Positions 1 to 6,831 of a stretch of DNA of 64,000 nt are shown here, piece by piece. Positions within the stretch are counted from its first letter, which is position 1; each line of letters begins with the position of its first letter. The notes below the pieces were generated by a model that saw only the letters and a program-made list of their open reading frames with translations, was not told the DNA's origin and ran no database searches. The position numbers and the translations under genes were made by a program. The DNA comes from Actinosynnema sp. ALI-1.44 (lineage in GTDB: Bacteria; Actinomycetota; Actinomycetes; Mycobacteriales; Pseudonocardiaceae). The stretch spans positions 310,001-374,000 of the forward strand of contig NZ_MTQO01000052.1 in assembly GCF_001984155.1 (NCBI RefSeq). Reading direction: 5' to 3'.

Positions 1-561
1 GGTCTCGCGGTCACCGGGATCGGCGGGGACGTGCTGTTCGTCGAGGCTTCACTGGCGGACAAGGAAACCGGGCACACCGGCGTGACGTTGACCGGGCAAC
101 TGGGCGACGTCATGAAGGAGTCGGCGCAGATCGCGCTGTCGTACCTGCGGTCGCGCGGCGCCGAACTCGAACTGCCGGTCGGTGATCTGTCGGAGCGCAA
201 CATCCACATCCACGTTCCGGCCGGCGCGGTTCCGAAGGACGGTCCGAGCGCGGGTGTCACGATGACGACCGCGTTGGCGTCGCTGCTGTCGGGCCGCCCG
301 GTGCGCTCGGAGGTCGCGATGACCGGCGAGGTGTCGCTGACCGGCCGGGTGCTGCCGATCGGTGGCGTGAAGCAGAAGCTGCTCGCCGCCCACCGCGCCG
401 GGCTGACCACGGTCCTGCTGCCCAAGCGCAACGAGCCGGACCTGGAGGACGTGCCGGAGACCGTGCTGAAGGAGCTGACCGTGCACCTGGTCAGCGACGT
501 CCGCGAAGTGCTGGACCTGGCGCTGGAACCGGCCACGTCCACGGCCGCGATCGCCGCCTGA
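1..561 (+). CDS. lon: ATP-dependent protease Lon, C-terminal part (5' truncated by window edge)
   Basis: Only the last 186 codons are present; the frame is open from base 1. This is the S16 serine peptidase domain of the cytoplasmic AAA+ protease Lon, which degrades misfolded and regulatory proteins. The catalytic Ser lies in the KDGPSAGVT motif (around base 250) and the catalytic Lys in GGVKQKLLAA (around base 370), so the Ser-Lys dyad is intact. The ending after the VLDLALEP block, with a short Ala/Thr-rich tail, is normal for actinobacterial Lon. A strong hairpin follows the stop codon, so the gene probably ends its transcription unit here. The ATPase and N-terminal domains lie upstream of the window. 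Confidence 0.95.
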   Translation, partial: GLAVTGIGGDVLFVEASLADKETGHTGVTLTGQLGDVMKESAQIALSYLRSRGAELELPVGDLSERNIHIHVPAGAVPKDGPSAGVTMTTALASLLSGRPVRSEVAMTGEVSLTGRVLPIGGVKQKLLAAHRAGLTTVLLPKRNEPDLEDVPETVLKELTVHLVSDVREVLDLALEPATSTAAIAA

Positions 562-576
562 CCAGCAGGAAAACCA

Positions 577-606
577 GCCACCCGCGTCACGTGCGCGGGT
601 GGCTTT
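577..606 (+). terminator. Rho-independent-type terminator of lon
   Basis: A perfect 10-bp stem (577-586 with 594-603, arms GCCACCCGCG/CGCGGGTGGC) with a 7-nt loop is followed by TTT, 15 bases after the lon stop codon. Confidence 0.75.
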
Positions 607-625
607 CCACTACCCTTTGCCTGTA

Positions 626-640
626 ACCCCAGACAGGGGT
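626..640. promoter_or_regulatory. Inverted repeat upstream of the RHH/Clp-N gene, candidate operator
   Basis: ACCCC-agaca-GGGGT lies 13 bases before the ATG of the next gene and could be widened to TAACCCC/GGGGTA. The downstream protein begins with a ribbon-helix-helix-like segment, a fold that often autoregulates through such short palindromes. Autoregulation is an inference. Confidence 0.4.
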
Positions 641-652
641 ACAAATGGGGGT

Positions 653-1342
653 ATGCCGAAAATCAACGTCTACGTCCCTGACGAACTCGCGGACGCGATC
701 AAGGCGGCCAGCCTGCCGGTGTCCGCGATCTGCCAGCGCGCGCTGGAGCAGTCGGTGCGGCGGGTCAGCGCGATCCGCGCGATGACGCTGGACGACGTCG
801 CCGATTTACAGCTTTCCCAGTTCACCGAACGGATGCGCACCGTGATCCGGCTCGGCATCGCGCGGTCGAGCGGCGCCGATGCCGTCGGCACCGAGCACCT
901 GCTGCACGGCATGCTCAGCGAGGGCAGCAATCTGGCTTTGCAGGTCCTGCGGGCGATGGAGATCGACCCCCTGCTTGTGGAGCGAGCGCTGGCCGCGCAC
1001 TTACCCGCCGCCGAGGGTCCGCGGGCGAAGCAGTTCAGCGGTCCGGCCGCGAACGCGCTGGAGCTGACCGTGACCGAGGCGCTCGCGTTGGGCCACAACT
1101 ACGTGGGCTGCGAGCACCTGTTGCTCGGCCTGTTGAGCGAACCGGCCGGAATCGCGGGAGACGTCTTACGCGAGGTGGGCGTGGACCTGCGTTCCGCGCG
1201 GAAGACGGTCGTCGCCGCGCTCACGGGGTACGTCCATCTGCGTGCACAGGCCGGAATGGATCCGATCGTGGCCGCCATCCGCCAGGAGTTGAAGCCGGTC
1301 ATCGAACGGATCGAACGCCTGGAAAACCGTCCGGACGCCTGA
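653..1342 (+). CDS. Ribbon-helix-helix-like / Clp N-domain protein
   Basis: 229 aa. The first ~40 residues (MPKINVYVPDELADAIKAA followed by a second helix, ICQRALEQS) look like a CopG-type ribbon-helix-helix DNA-binding module. The rest holds a double Clp_N repeat, with TEHLLHGMLSEGSN at about residue 82 and CEHLLLGLLSEPAG at about residue 153; this is the substrate- and adaptor-binding domain of ClpC/ClpA. There is no AAA+ ATPase domain. It may therefore link DNA binding to proteolysis substrate or antibiotic sensing, which is an inference. ATG 653 is chosen because the protein then begins at the beta-strand of the RHH fold; longer in-frame starts run into the lon terminator. The stop overlaps the next small ORF by one base. 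Confidence 0.8.
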   Translation: MPKINVYVPDELADAIKAASLPVSAICQRALEQSVRRVSAIRAMTLDDVADLQLSQFTERMRTVIRLGIARSSGADAVGTEHLLHGMLSEGSNLALQVLRAMEIDPLLVERALAAHLPAAEGPRAKQFSGPAANALELTVTEALALGHNYVGCEHLLLGLLSEPAGIAGDVLREVGVDLRSARKTVVAALTGYVHLRAQAGMDPIVAAIRQELKPVIERIERLENRPDA

Positions 1343-1401
1343 TGGTCCGAGTCATCGTGCTCGTGATTGTGCTGGCATTCCTGTTAGGAGCTTTGGTGTG
1401 A
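1342..1401 (+). CDS. Putative 19-residue hydrophobic microprotein
   Basis: ATG at 1342 shares its A with the TGA stop of the Clp-N gene, and its own TGA overlaps the GTG start of the asparaginase-like gene. The 19 codons give MVRVIVLVIVLAFLLGALV, one uninterrupted hydrophobic helix after a single Arg, like a minimal membrane peptide. The AGGAG at 1386-1390, inside this ORF, is the ribosome binding site for the next gene, so translation of the small ORF could couple the two neighbours. It may instead be spacer sequence that happens to be open. Ribosome profiling or conservation of the reading frame would be needed to accept it. Confidence 0.4.
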   Translation: MVRVIVLVIVLAFLLGALV

Positions 1402-2330
1402 GGCGTGTGCTGCTGATCACGACTGGCGACATGATGGCGTACTTGAGCGACCCGCCTGGTGTCGCGACAGGTGCACAGCTGGTGCGAGGTGTCGCCGATG
1501 TGCCGGGCGCGGAGGTCACGGTCGAGGACGTGATGGCCGAACCCAGCTGGGACACGTCACCCGCCACGATGCTGGCCATCGCCCGCCGAGCTCGGTCGGC
1601 GCTGACCGAGGGTTTCAACGGTGTGGTGGTCACGCACGGCGTCGACACGTTGGAGGAGACCGCATTTCTCACCGAACTCGTCGTCGGTCAGGTGCGTGGC
1701 GCCGTCGTGTTCACGGGCGCGACAGCGTGCTTCGACGAACCCGGCAGCGACGGCCCCGGCAATCTGGGCAACGCGATCACCGCCGCCGCTGATCCGAGCG
1801 TGGACAGCACGGTCGTGTGTTTCGGGGGCGAGCTCCATGCCGCGAGATGGGCGCGATTAACGACCGCGACGGCGTTCGAGTCGAGTCCGGTTCTCGGTTA
1901 CGTCAGCCGCGGTGAGGGTGTCCGCACTGTCGCCGCTCCCCCGCGTCGCACGCCGGACATCGACGGTGTGCCGGAAACCGACGTGGCGCTGATCAAGGCA
2001 TATCCGGGCATGCCGCCGTCGCTGCTGACCACGGTGACGGACGCGGGAGCACGCGGGATCGTGGTGGAAGGCACGGGTTCGGGCAACGTCCCGGTCGAGC
2101 TGTTCATCCCGATCAGTGAGCTGACCGAGTGGGGAGTCCCCGTGGTCATCGCCTCGCGGGCAAGGACGACCGGCATGACCAGCCTGGCCGGGAAGGTCGG
2201 GGCGATCAGCGCGAACGGTCTCAGCCCGGCGCACGCCCGGATCGCGTTGATGGCCGCGCTGGCAGACGGTGGCGCGGGCAAGAACCCGGTGGACTCGGCA
2301 CGCGAGTGGTTCGGTCACCTGGTTGGATAG
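1398..2330 (+). CDS. Asparaginase-fold protein with degenerate active site
   Basis: 310 aa, the usual length of bacterial L-asparaginases, with both halves of the fold recognisable. The family signature TGGTIA reads TGDMMA (residues 9-14), so the nucleophilic Thr is Met12. The second signature HGTDT reads HGVDT, so the second catalytic Thr is Val82, although Asp83 and Thr84 remain. The region that normally carries the catalytic Lys reads ARLTT without Lys. Classical amidohydrolysis of asparagine is therefore doubtful, and a binding or altered activity is more likely; this follows from motif comparison, not assay. GTG 1398 has AGGAG seven bases upstream and overlaps the preceding small ORF. 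The 6-phosphogluconolactonase gene follows four bases after the stop. Confidence 0.8.
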   Translation: MRRVLLITTGDMMAYLSDPPGVATGAQLVRGVADVPGAEVTVEDVMAEPSWDTSPATMLAIARRARSALTEGFNGVVVTHGVDTLEETAFLTELVVGQVRGAVVFTGATACFDEPGSDGPGNLGNAITAAADPSVDSTVVCFGGELHAARWARLTTATAFESSPVLGYVSRGEGVRTVAAPPRRTPDIDGVPETDVALIKAYPGMPPSLLTTVTDAGARGIVVEGTGSGNVPVELFIPISELTEWGVPVVIASRARTTGMTSLAGKVGAISANGLSPAHARIALMAALADGGAGKNPVDSAREWFGHLVG

Positions 2331-2334
2331 CGCC

Positions 2335-3099
2335 ATGACAGCACCTCAGGTCGTGGTCCTCGCCGATTCGGACCTGCTCGCCAAGGCGGCAGCGGCACGT
2401 CTGGTGACCGCGATCATCGACGCCCAGGCCGCCACCGGATCGGCGTCCGTCGTGCTGACCGGCGGCCGGACGGGAACAGCGGTGCTCGCGCAGGTGCTGG
2501 CCGTGCCCGCGGAGAACGCGGTCGACTGGTCCCGCGTGGATTTCTACTGGGGTGACGAACGATTCCTGCCCGCCGGGCACCCGGACCGCAACGAAACCCA
2601 GGCACGGGAGGCGTTCCTGAACCACCTGCCGATCGACCCGGCACGCGTGCACGTGATGGAACCGTCGGACGGGAAGTTCGGCGACGACCCGGACGCGGCC
2701 GCCGAGGCATACGCGCAACTGCTGGCCACGAAAGCCCGTGACGGCGAAGCCGTGCCCGCGTTCGACGTGTGTCTGCTCGGTGTCGGCGAGGAGGGGCACA
2801 CCGCCTCGATCTTCCCGGACTCCCCCGCCGTCCACGAGGCGGACCGGACGGTCGCGGCTGTCCGTGACTGCCCGAAACCGCCACCCACGCGTGTGTCCCT
2901 GACGCTGCCCGCGATCCGCCGCTCCCGCGAGGTCTGGCTGCTGACCGGCGGCGAGGGCAAGGCGGACGCAGTGGGCCAGGCACTCGGCGGCGCGGCGGAG
3001 ACCGACATCCCGGCTGGCGGGGCGCGCGGGCAGGTGCGCACGCTGTGGCTGCTGGACGCGGCGGCGGCCACGCAGGTCCCGGGTGCGCCCCAGGCCTGA
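2335..3099 (+). CDS. pgl: 6-phosphogluconolactonase
   Basis: 254 aa, DevB/Pgl family. It hydrolyses 6-phosphogluconolactone to 6-phosphogluconate in the oxidative pentose phosphate pathway in the cytoplasm. Family motifs are clear: YWGDERFLPAGHPDRNE near residue 64, LGVGEEGHTASIFPD near residue 148, and a C-terminal LTGGEGKADAV block. In most actinobacteria pgl follows tkt-tal-zwf-opcA; here its usual partners are absent and the asparaginase-like gene ends four bases before the ATG, so it is probably read from that unit. Its position relative to the gap-pgk-tpiA-secG genes downstream resembles the mycobacterial devB locus. Confidence 0.92.
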   Translation: MTAPQVVVLADSDLLAKAAAARLVTAIIDAQAATGSASVVLTGGRTGTAVLAQVLAVPAENAVDWSRVDFYWGDERFLPAGHPDRNETQAREAFLNHLPIDPARVHVMEPSDGKFGDDPDAAAEAYAQLLATKARDGEAVPAFDVCLLGVGEEGHTASIFPDSPAVHEADRTVAAVRDCPKPPPTRVSLTLPAIRRSREVWLLTGGEGKADAVGQALGGAAETDIPAGGARGQVRTLWLLDAAAATQVPGAPQA

Positions 3100-3120
3100 A
3101 TTTCGCCAACCGGGCCGAAT

Positions 3121-3137
3121 CCGGTCGGCGCGACCGG
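3121..3137 (+). terminator. Short hairpin after pgl
   Basis: A perfect 7-bp stem CCGGTCG-gcg-CGACCGG lies 21 bases after the pgl stop and 12 bases before the next ATG. There is no T-run, so it may be a weak terminator or a regulatory stem for the small downstream ORF. Confidence 0.35.
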
Positions 3138-3149
3138 CAAGGTTGGCCC

Positions 3150-3476
3150 ATGGCGACCGAACTCGATCCGCAGCGTCTCCTCCTCGTTCGCGAGCTGACC
3201 AAGCACGTGATGCCGTGGGTGGTGGCCAAGGCTTTCGACACCGATGAGATCCAGAGCGTCGTCGAGTACGACGACACCACCACGCAGGACCAGTTGGGGG
3301 TCGCGGCGCGGGAAGCCAGGAACGCCGTGGTCACGGCGGGCACGCGAGCCTGTGCCGGGCCGCACGGTGCCCACGCGCTGACGCGGCGAATCCCTTTGCG
3401 GCCTGTGCATATCCGGGCACAGGCCAGTCTCGGTGACCTAGCTTCGAGGCGTGGCCGAGGACTCAGGCATTCGTGA
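3150..3476 (+). CDS. Hypothetical small protein
   Basis: 108 codons from ATG 3150. The first ~65 residues (MATELDPQRLLLVRELTKHV and on through an acidic DTDEIQSVVEYDD stretch) have the biased third positions of a real gene and look like a compact helical domain. The C-terminal third is Arg-rich, crosses the inverted repeat at 3400-3425 and overlaps the start of the pseudokinase gene, so the true 3' end may be earlier and the tail may result from a frameshift. No family was recognised. It lies between pgl and the kinase-like gene on the same strand. Confidence 0.5.
   Translation: MATELDPQRLLLVRELTKHVMPWVVAKAFDTDEIQSVVEYDDTTTQDQLGVAAREARNAVVTAGTRACAGPHGAHALTRRIPLRPVHIRAQASLGDLASRRGRGLRHS
3400..3425. 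promoter_or_regulatory. Inverted repeat before the pseudokinase gene
   Basis: GGCCTGTGC (3400-3408) and GCACAGGCC (3417-3425) form perfect 9-bp arms around an 8-base AT-containing centre, 25 bases upstream of the GTG start of the kinase-like gene. It may be an operator or an RNA hairpin. It is not followed by a T-run. Confidence 0.4.
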
Positions 3477-4638
3477 GCTCGCCGGTCGGTACCGGCTGAT
3501 CACGCCGCTGGGACGGCGGGTGATGCGCGGGTGGGATCTGCACCTGCGCCAAGTCGTCGCGGTCCGGCTGTTCGGTCAGCAGGACGAGCCGGATCTCGTG
3601 GTGGAACGGGCGGGCGCGTTGACGGACTTGGCGCACCCCGGCCTTGTCCGTGTGCTCGACGCCGGTGTCACCGACGACGGTGAACCGTTCGTGGTTCAGG
3701 AGTTCATCGCCGGGACGACGCTCAAGGCCCGACTGGCCGGCGGGGCGTTGGACGCGGACGCCGTCACCGGGATCGGGTCCGCGATCGGCCGGGCGTTGGC
3801 GTACGCGCACTCGCAGGGTGTGGCGCACCGCGACATCCGCCCCGGCAGCGTCCTGCTCGGTCCGGGGATGGAGCCGTATCTCACCAACGTCGGCATCTCG
3901 ACGGGCACGGACGTCTCCTATCTCGCACCGGAGCAGGTCAACGGCGACGACCCGACGATGGCGTCCGATGTGTACTCGTTCGGTCTCGTCCTGCTCGAAT
4001 CGCTGACCGGGCGCACGGAGTACCCCGGCGACGGCAGGACGACAGCGCTCGCCCGGTTGAGCCGCGTGCCGATCATCGACCCGGATCTGCCGCACGCCGC
4101 GGCCTTGCGTGCCATGGTGTGCACGCTGCCGAACGAGCGGCCCGACGCGGCCACCTGCGTGGACTTGTTGCGTGGTTCGTCGGCGAAGTCGCGTGTTCAG
4201 ACGCGGACGGTTCTCGTCGCGGCTGTCGCTGCCGCGATTGTCGCGACCGGGATCACGATCGTGCTGAACCTGCCGAAGCAGCGGCCTCAGCCACTGGTGG
4301 AGCCCCGGGTCGTACCGCGGCAGGCAACCAGTGTGACGGCCACACCACCGGAAACACCACCCACCATCACCGAGATCGTCGACCGGCCGGTGGACCGCAC
4401 CGCCGAGCGGGTCGTGGACCAGACGGCACGGCGGCCACCAGCCGTCGTACAAGGAGTCCGCGACCAACCGGACGTCCTGCTCCCACCGCCCGACCCGCCG
4501 ACCACAGCGGTGTCCACGACGACGTCAGACGCCGTGCTGCCGTGGGAGCCGTTCGCCCATCCGAGGTCCCCGAAGCACCACAAGCCCTGGAAGTCCCCTC
4601 CCCCGCGCGGGCACGGGGAAGAGGACCCGGAAGGGTGA
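3451..4638 (+). CDS. Membrane-anchored Ser/Thr protein kinase homologue, probable pseudokinase
   Basis: 395 aa with an N-terminal Hanks-type kinase fold (residues ~14-240), one membrane helix (~253-273, TVLVAAVAAAIVATG) and a Pro/Thr/Arg-rich outer tail, the topology of actinobacterial PknB-type kinases. Key catalytic positions are altered: the VAIK lysine is Arg39 (VAVRLF), the HRDLKPxN loop reads HRDIRPGS (Asn replaced by Ser), and the DFG metal-binding motif is missing (LTNVGIS occupies that place). The structural motifs YLAPEQ and DVYSFG are kept. I infer a scaffold or ligand-sensing pseudokinase rather than an active kinase. The proline-rich tail has no PASTA repeats. The gene converges on the GDPD gene with one base between the stop codons. 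Confidence 0.8.
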   Translation: MAEDSGIRELAGRYRLITPLGRRVMRGWDLHLRQVVAVRLFGQQDEPDLVVERAGALTDLAHPGLVRVLDAGVTDDGEPFVVQEFIAGTTLKARLAGGALDADAVTGIGSAIGRALAYAHSQGVAHRDIRPGSVLLGPGMEPYLTNVGISTGTDVSYLAPEQVNGDDPTMASDVYSFGLVLLESLTGRTEYPGDGRTTALARLSRVPIIDPDLPHAAALRAMVCTLPNERPDAATCVDLLRGSSAKSRVQTRTVLVAAVAAAIVATGITIVLNLPKQRPQPLVEPRVVPRQATSVTATPPETPPTITEIVDRPVDRTAERVVDQTARRPPAVVQGVRDQPDVLLPPPDPPTTAVSTTTSDAVLPWEPFAHPRSPKHHKPWKSPPPRGHGEEDPEG

Positions 4639-4639
4639 T

Positions 4640-6682
4640 TCAGCGCAGGCCGTTGCGGCGCGCCACCGCGATCAGCACGTCGGGGTCGTCCGAGATGATG
4701 CCCGTGACGCCGAGGTCGATCACCCGCTGGATGGTCGTCTCGTCGTTCACCGTGTACGGCACGACCTTCAGGTCGTACTTGGACTCCAGCTCACGCGCGC
4801 CGGGCCCGAAGTAGTACTTCGGGTCGGTGCGCAGGTACCAGTCGTCCGAGGTGACCTTGGTCTGCTCGGGGTCGTGCACCTGCCAGTTCGCCGACACCGT
4901 CGACGCTCCCGCGGCCCGCACGAGCTTGCCGAGGTCGCGGTAGCGCCACCAGTCCAGGCCACCGGTCCACGGGCTCTTCACCGCAGGGTCGCCGTACGCG
5001 GCCATCAGTGAGCACTCGTCGGCGACGGTCTTGCACTCGTCCGGCCCGTACTGCCAGATCAGCGCCACCGTCTCGATGCGCGGGTCGATCGCCCGCGACA
5101 ACCGGATGGTGCGCCAGTCGAACGACTGGATCGTGGAGCGGCGGGCCATCCCGGCCTTCTCGATCGCACCGACCAGTTGCAGGGTGAACTGCCAGTACGG
5201 CGCGGTGTCGTTGGCCGTCGGGCTGATCTTGGTCTCGATGTTGACCCGGATGTCGGTCCGGCCGCTGCGCTCGACCAAGTCGAACACCTCGGCCAGCGTC
5301 GGGATGCGCTGACCGGGCACGGCGACCTGCTTGGGGAACTCCGGCAGCGTCTTGCTGCCGCAGTCGATCGTCTTGATCTGCGCCAGGGTCAACTGACGGA
5401 TCTGCTTGCCGACGTACGGGAACTCCGGGTCACCCGGCTTCACCGGTGCGGTGTCCACGCAGTGCGAGCCGTTGACGGTCCGGTCGTGGATCACCACGAG
5501 CTGGTTGTCCTGCGTCACGCCCGTGTCCAGTTCCAGCGTGGACACCTCAGGCAGGCCAAGCGAGTACTGGAAGGACGCCAGCGTGTTCTCCGGGCGGACC
5601 GCACGGCCGCCGCGGTGTGCCTGCACGTCGAACGGCGACGCGTACGCACGCGGCAGTTTGAAGCCGCGCTGCTTCATCAGGTCACGCAGGCGGTCCGGGT
5701 AGTCGGTGATGATGCCGTCCACGCCGTCGTCGATCAGCTTGGCCATCGTCGGCACGTCGTCGACGGTCCACGGGATGACCTTGATGCCGTTGCGGTGTGC
5801 CTGGCGGACCATGTCCTTGGTGACGTACGGCTTGTAGTCCGGGTCGGTCACCTTGCCCGCCTGGGGGAATCCGTGCACCGGGGAGAAGGCGTCCGCCTTG
5901 AAGGACTTGATCGCGGCGATCGGGTCGGCGCCGAAGTCGTCGATGTCGATCCCGCCGAGCCACGGCGACTTGCCGGGCTTGCCGGTCTGGAGGAAGTCGT
6001 AGTTGGTCAACGCCACGATGGGCAGTTCCGGGGCGACCTGGCGCATGCGCATCAAGGCGCCCCAGTCGAAGCTCTGGATGCTGACCCGGCGGGCGAACCC
6101 GGCCTGGCGGATCTCCCGCGCGGCCACCTGCACGAACTGCTCGCGCGGCGCGGTCTCGTTCGGCGCGCCCGCCTCGACCTTGGTCTCGATGTTCAGCTTG
6201 ACGCCGTCCGCGCGGTAGCGCTTGACCAGGTCGAAGACCTCACGCAGCAGCGGCATCCGCGAGCCGGGCGACAGCACCGCGCCCGGGTGCTCCGGCAGCT
6301 TGCGTGAGCCGCAGTCGAGGGTCCTGACCTGGGCGAGGGTCAGCGTGTTGAGGTACTTCCCGACGTACGGGAACTCCGGGTCTGCCGGTACTGCCGGGCC
6401 GGTGTCGACGCACTTGCGGCCGTCGATCCGGCGGTCGTGGGTGACGACGGCCTGGCCGTCCTCGGTGATCTGCAGGTCGAGCTCGAGCGTGCTGACGCCG
6501 AGCCGGATGGCGTTGCCGAACGAGCTGAGCGTGCTCTCCGACCGCAGGCCGAGCCCGCCCCGGTGTGCCTGTAAGTCGAAGTCGCCCCGCCAACGTTCGG
6601 CCTGTGCTGGAGCCGCCAGCAGGCCCGTGATCAGGGCGATCGCGGTTCCTGTGACGACTGTCGTCGGCCAGATGCTTCTCAT
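4640..6682 (-). CDS. Secreted tandem glycerophosphodiester phosphodiesterase
   Basis: 680 aa with a Sec signal peptide (MRSIWPTTVVTGTAIALITG, cleavage near APAQA-ER). Two GDPD domains follow in tandem, each starting with an AHRGG motif (about residues 39 and 355) and carrying an ELDL/ELDTG acidic motif and a THDR/IHDR motif. GDPD enzymes release glycerol 3-phosphate from glycerophosphodiesters such as lipid or teichoic-acid breakdown products outside the cell. Both domains keep the catalytic His, Glu/Asp and second His, so both could be active. Single-domain forms are the norm; duplication within one chain is unusual. It is transcribed divergently from a second secreted phosphodiester-processing gene, so joint phosphate or glycerol scavenging is likely. 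Confidence 0.9.
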   Translation of the reverse strand: MRSIWPTTVVTGTAIALITGLLAAPAQAERWRGDFDLQAHRGGLGLRSESTLSSFGNAIRLGVSTLELDLQITEDGQAVVTHDRRIDGRKCVDTGPAVPADPEFPYVGKYLNTLTLAQVRTLDCGSRKLPEHPGAVLSPGSRMPLLREVFDLVKRYRADGVKLNIETKVEAGAPNETAPREQFVQVAAREIRQAGFARRVSIQSFDWGALMRMRQVAPELPIVALTNYDFLQTGKPGKSPWLGGIDIDDFGADPIAAIKSFKADAFSPVHGFPQAGKVTDPDYKPYVTKDMVRQAHRNGIKVIPWTVDDVPTMAKLIDDGVDGIITDYPDRLRDLMKQRGFKLPRAYASPFDVQAHRGGRAVRPENTLASFQYSLGLPEVSTLELDTGVTQDNQLVVIHDRTVNGSHCVDTAPVKPGDPEFPYVGKQIRQLTLAQIKTIDCGSKTLPEFPKQVAVPGQRIPTLAEVFDLVERSGRTDIRVNIETKISPTANDTAPYWQFTLQLVGAIEKAGMARRSTIQSFDWRTIRLSRAIDPRIETVALIWQYGPDECKTVADECSLMAAYGDPAVKSPWTGGLDWWRYRDLGKLVRAAGASTVSANWQVHDPEQTKVTSDDWYLRTDPKYYFGPGARELESKYDLKVVPYTVNDETTIQRVIDLGVTGIISDDPDVLIAVARRNGLR

Positions 6683-6831
6683 GGGCGCGGATGCTCGCAG
6701 CCGGAAGCGAACGAACTTGAACCATTCACTGAACTTTTCGCCGGTCTACACCGAAAGGCGGTGTTCCGGGCAACCTCTTACCAGGTTGGCTGTCAACCCG
6801 TAAAGGGTTCACATGCACATTGGAGCAACCC
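6683..6831. promoter_or_regulatory. Divergent promoter region with PHO-box-like repeats
   Basis: 149 bases between two secreted phosphodiester-degrading genes. Read on the minus strand, 6709-6734 holds GTTCA repeats 12 bases apart, with a further GTTCG about 10 bases on. This is close to, but not exactly, the 11-bp GTTCA direct repeats of actinobacterial PhoP boxes. An imperfect inverted repeat TGTCAACCC-gtaaa-GGGTTCACA (6791-6813) precedes the plus-strand gene and also carries a GTTCAC core. Phosphate control is an inference. Confidence 0.4.
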
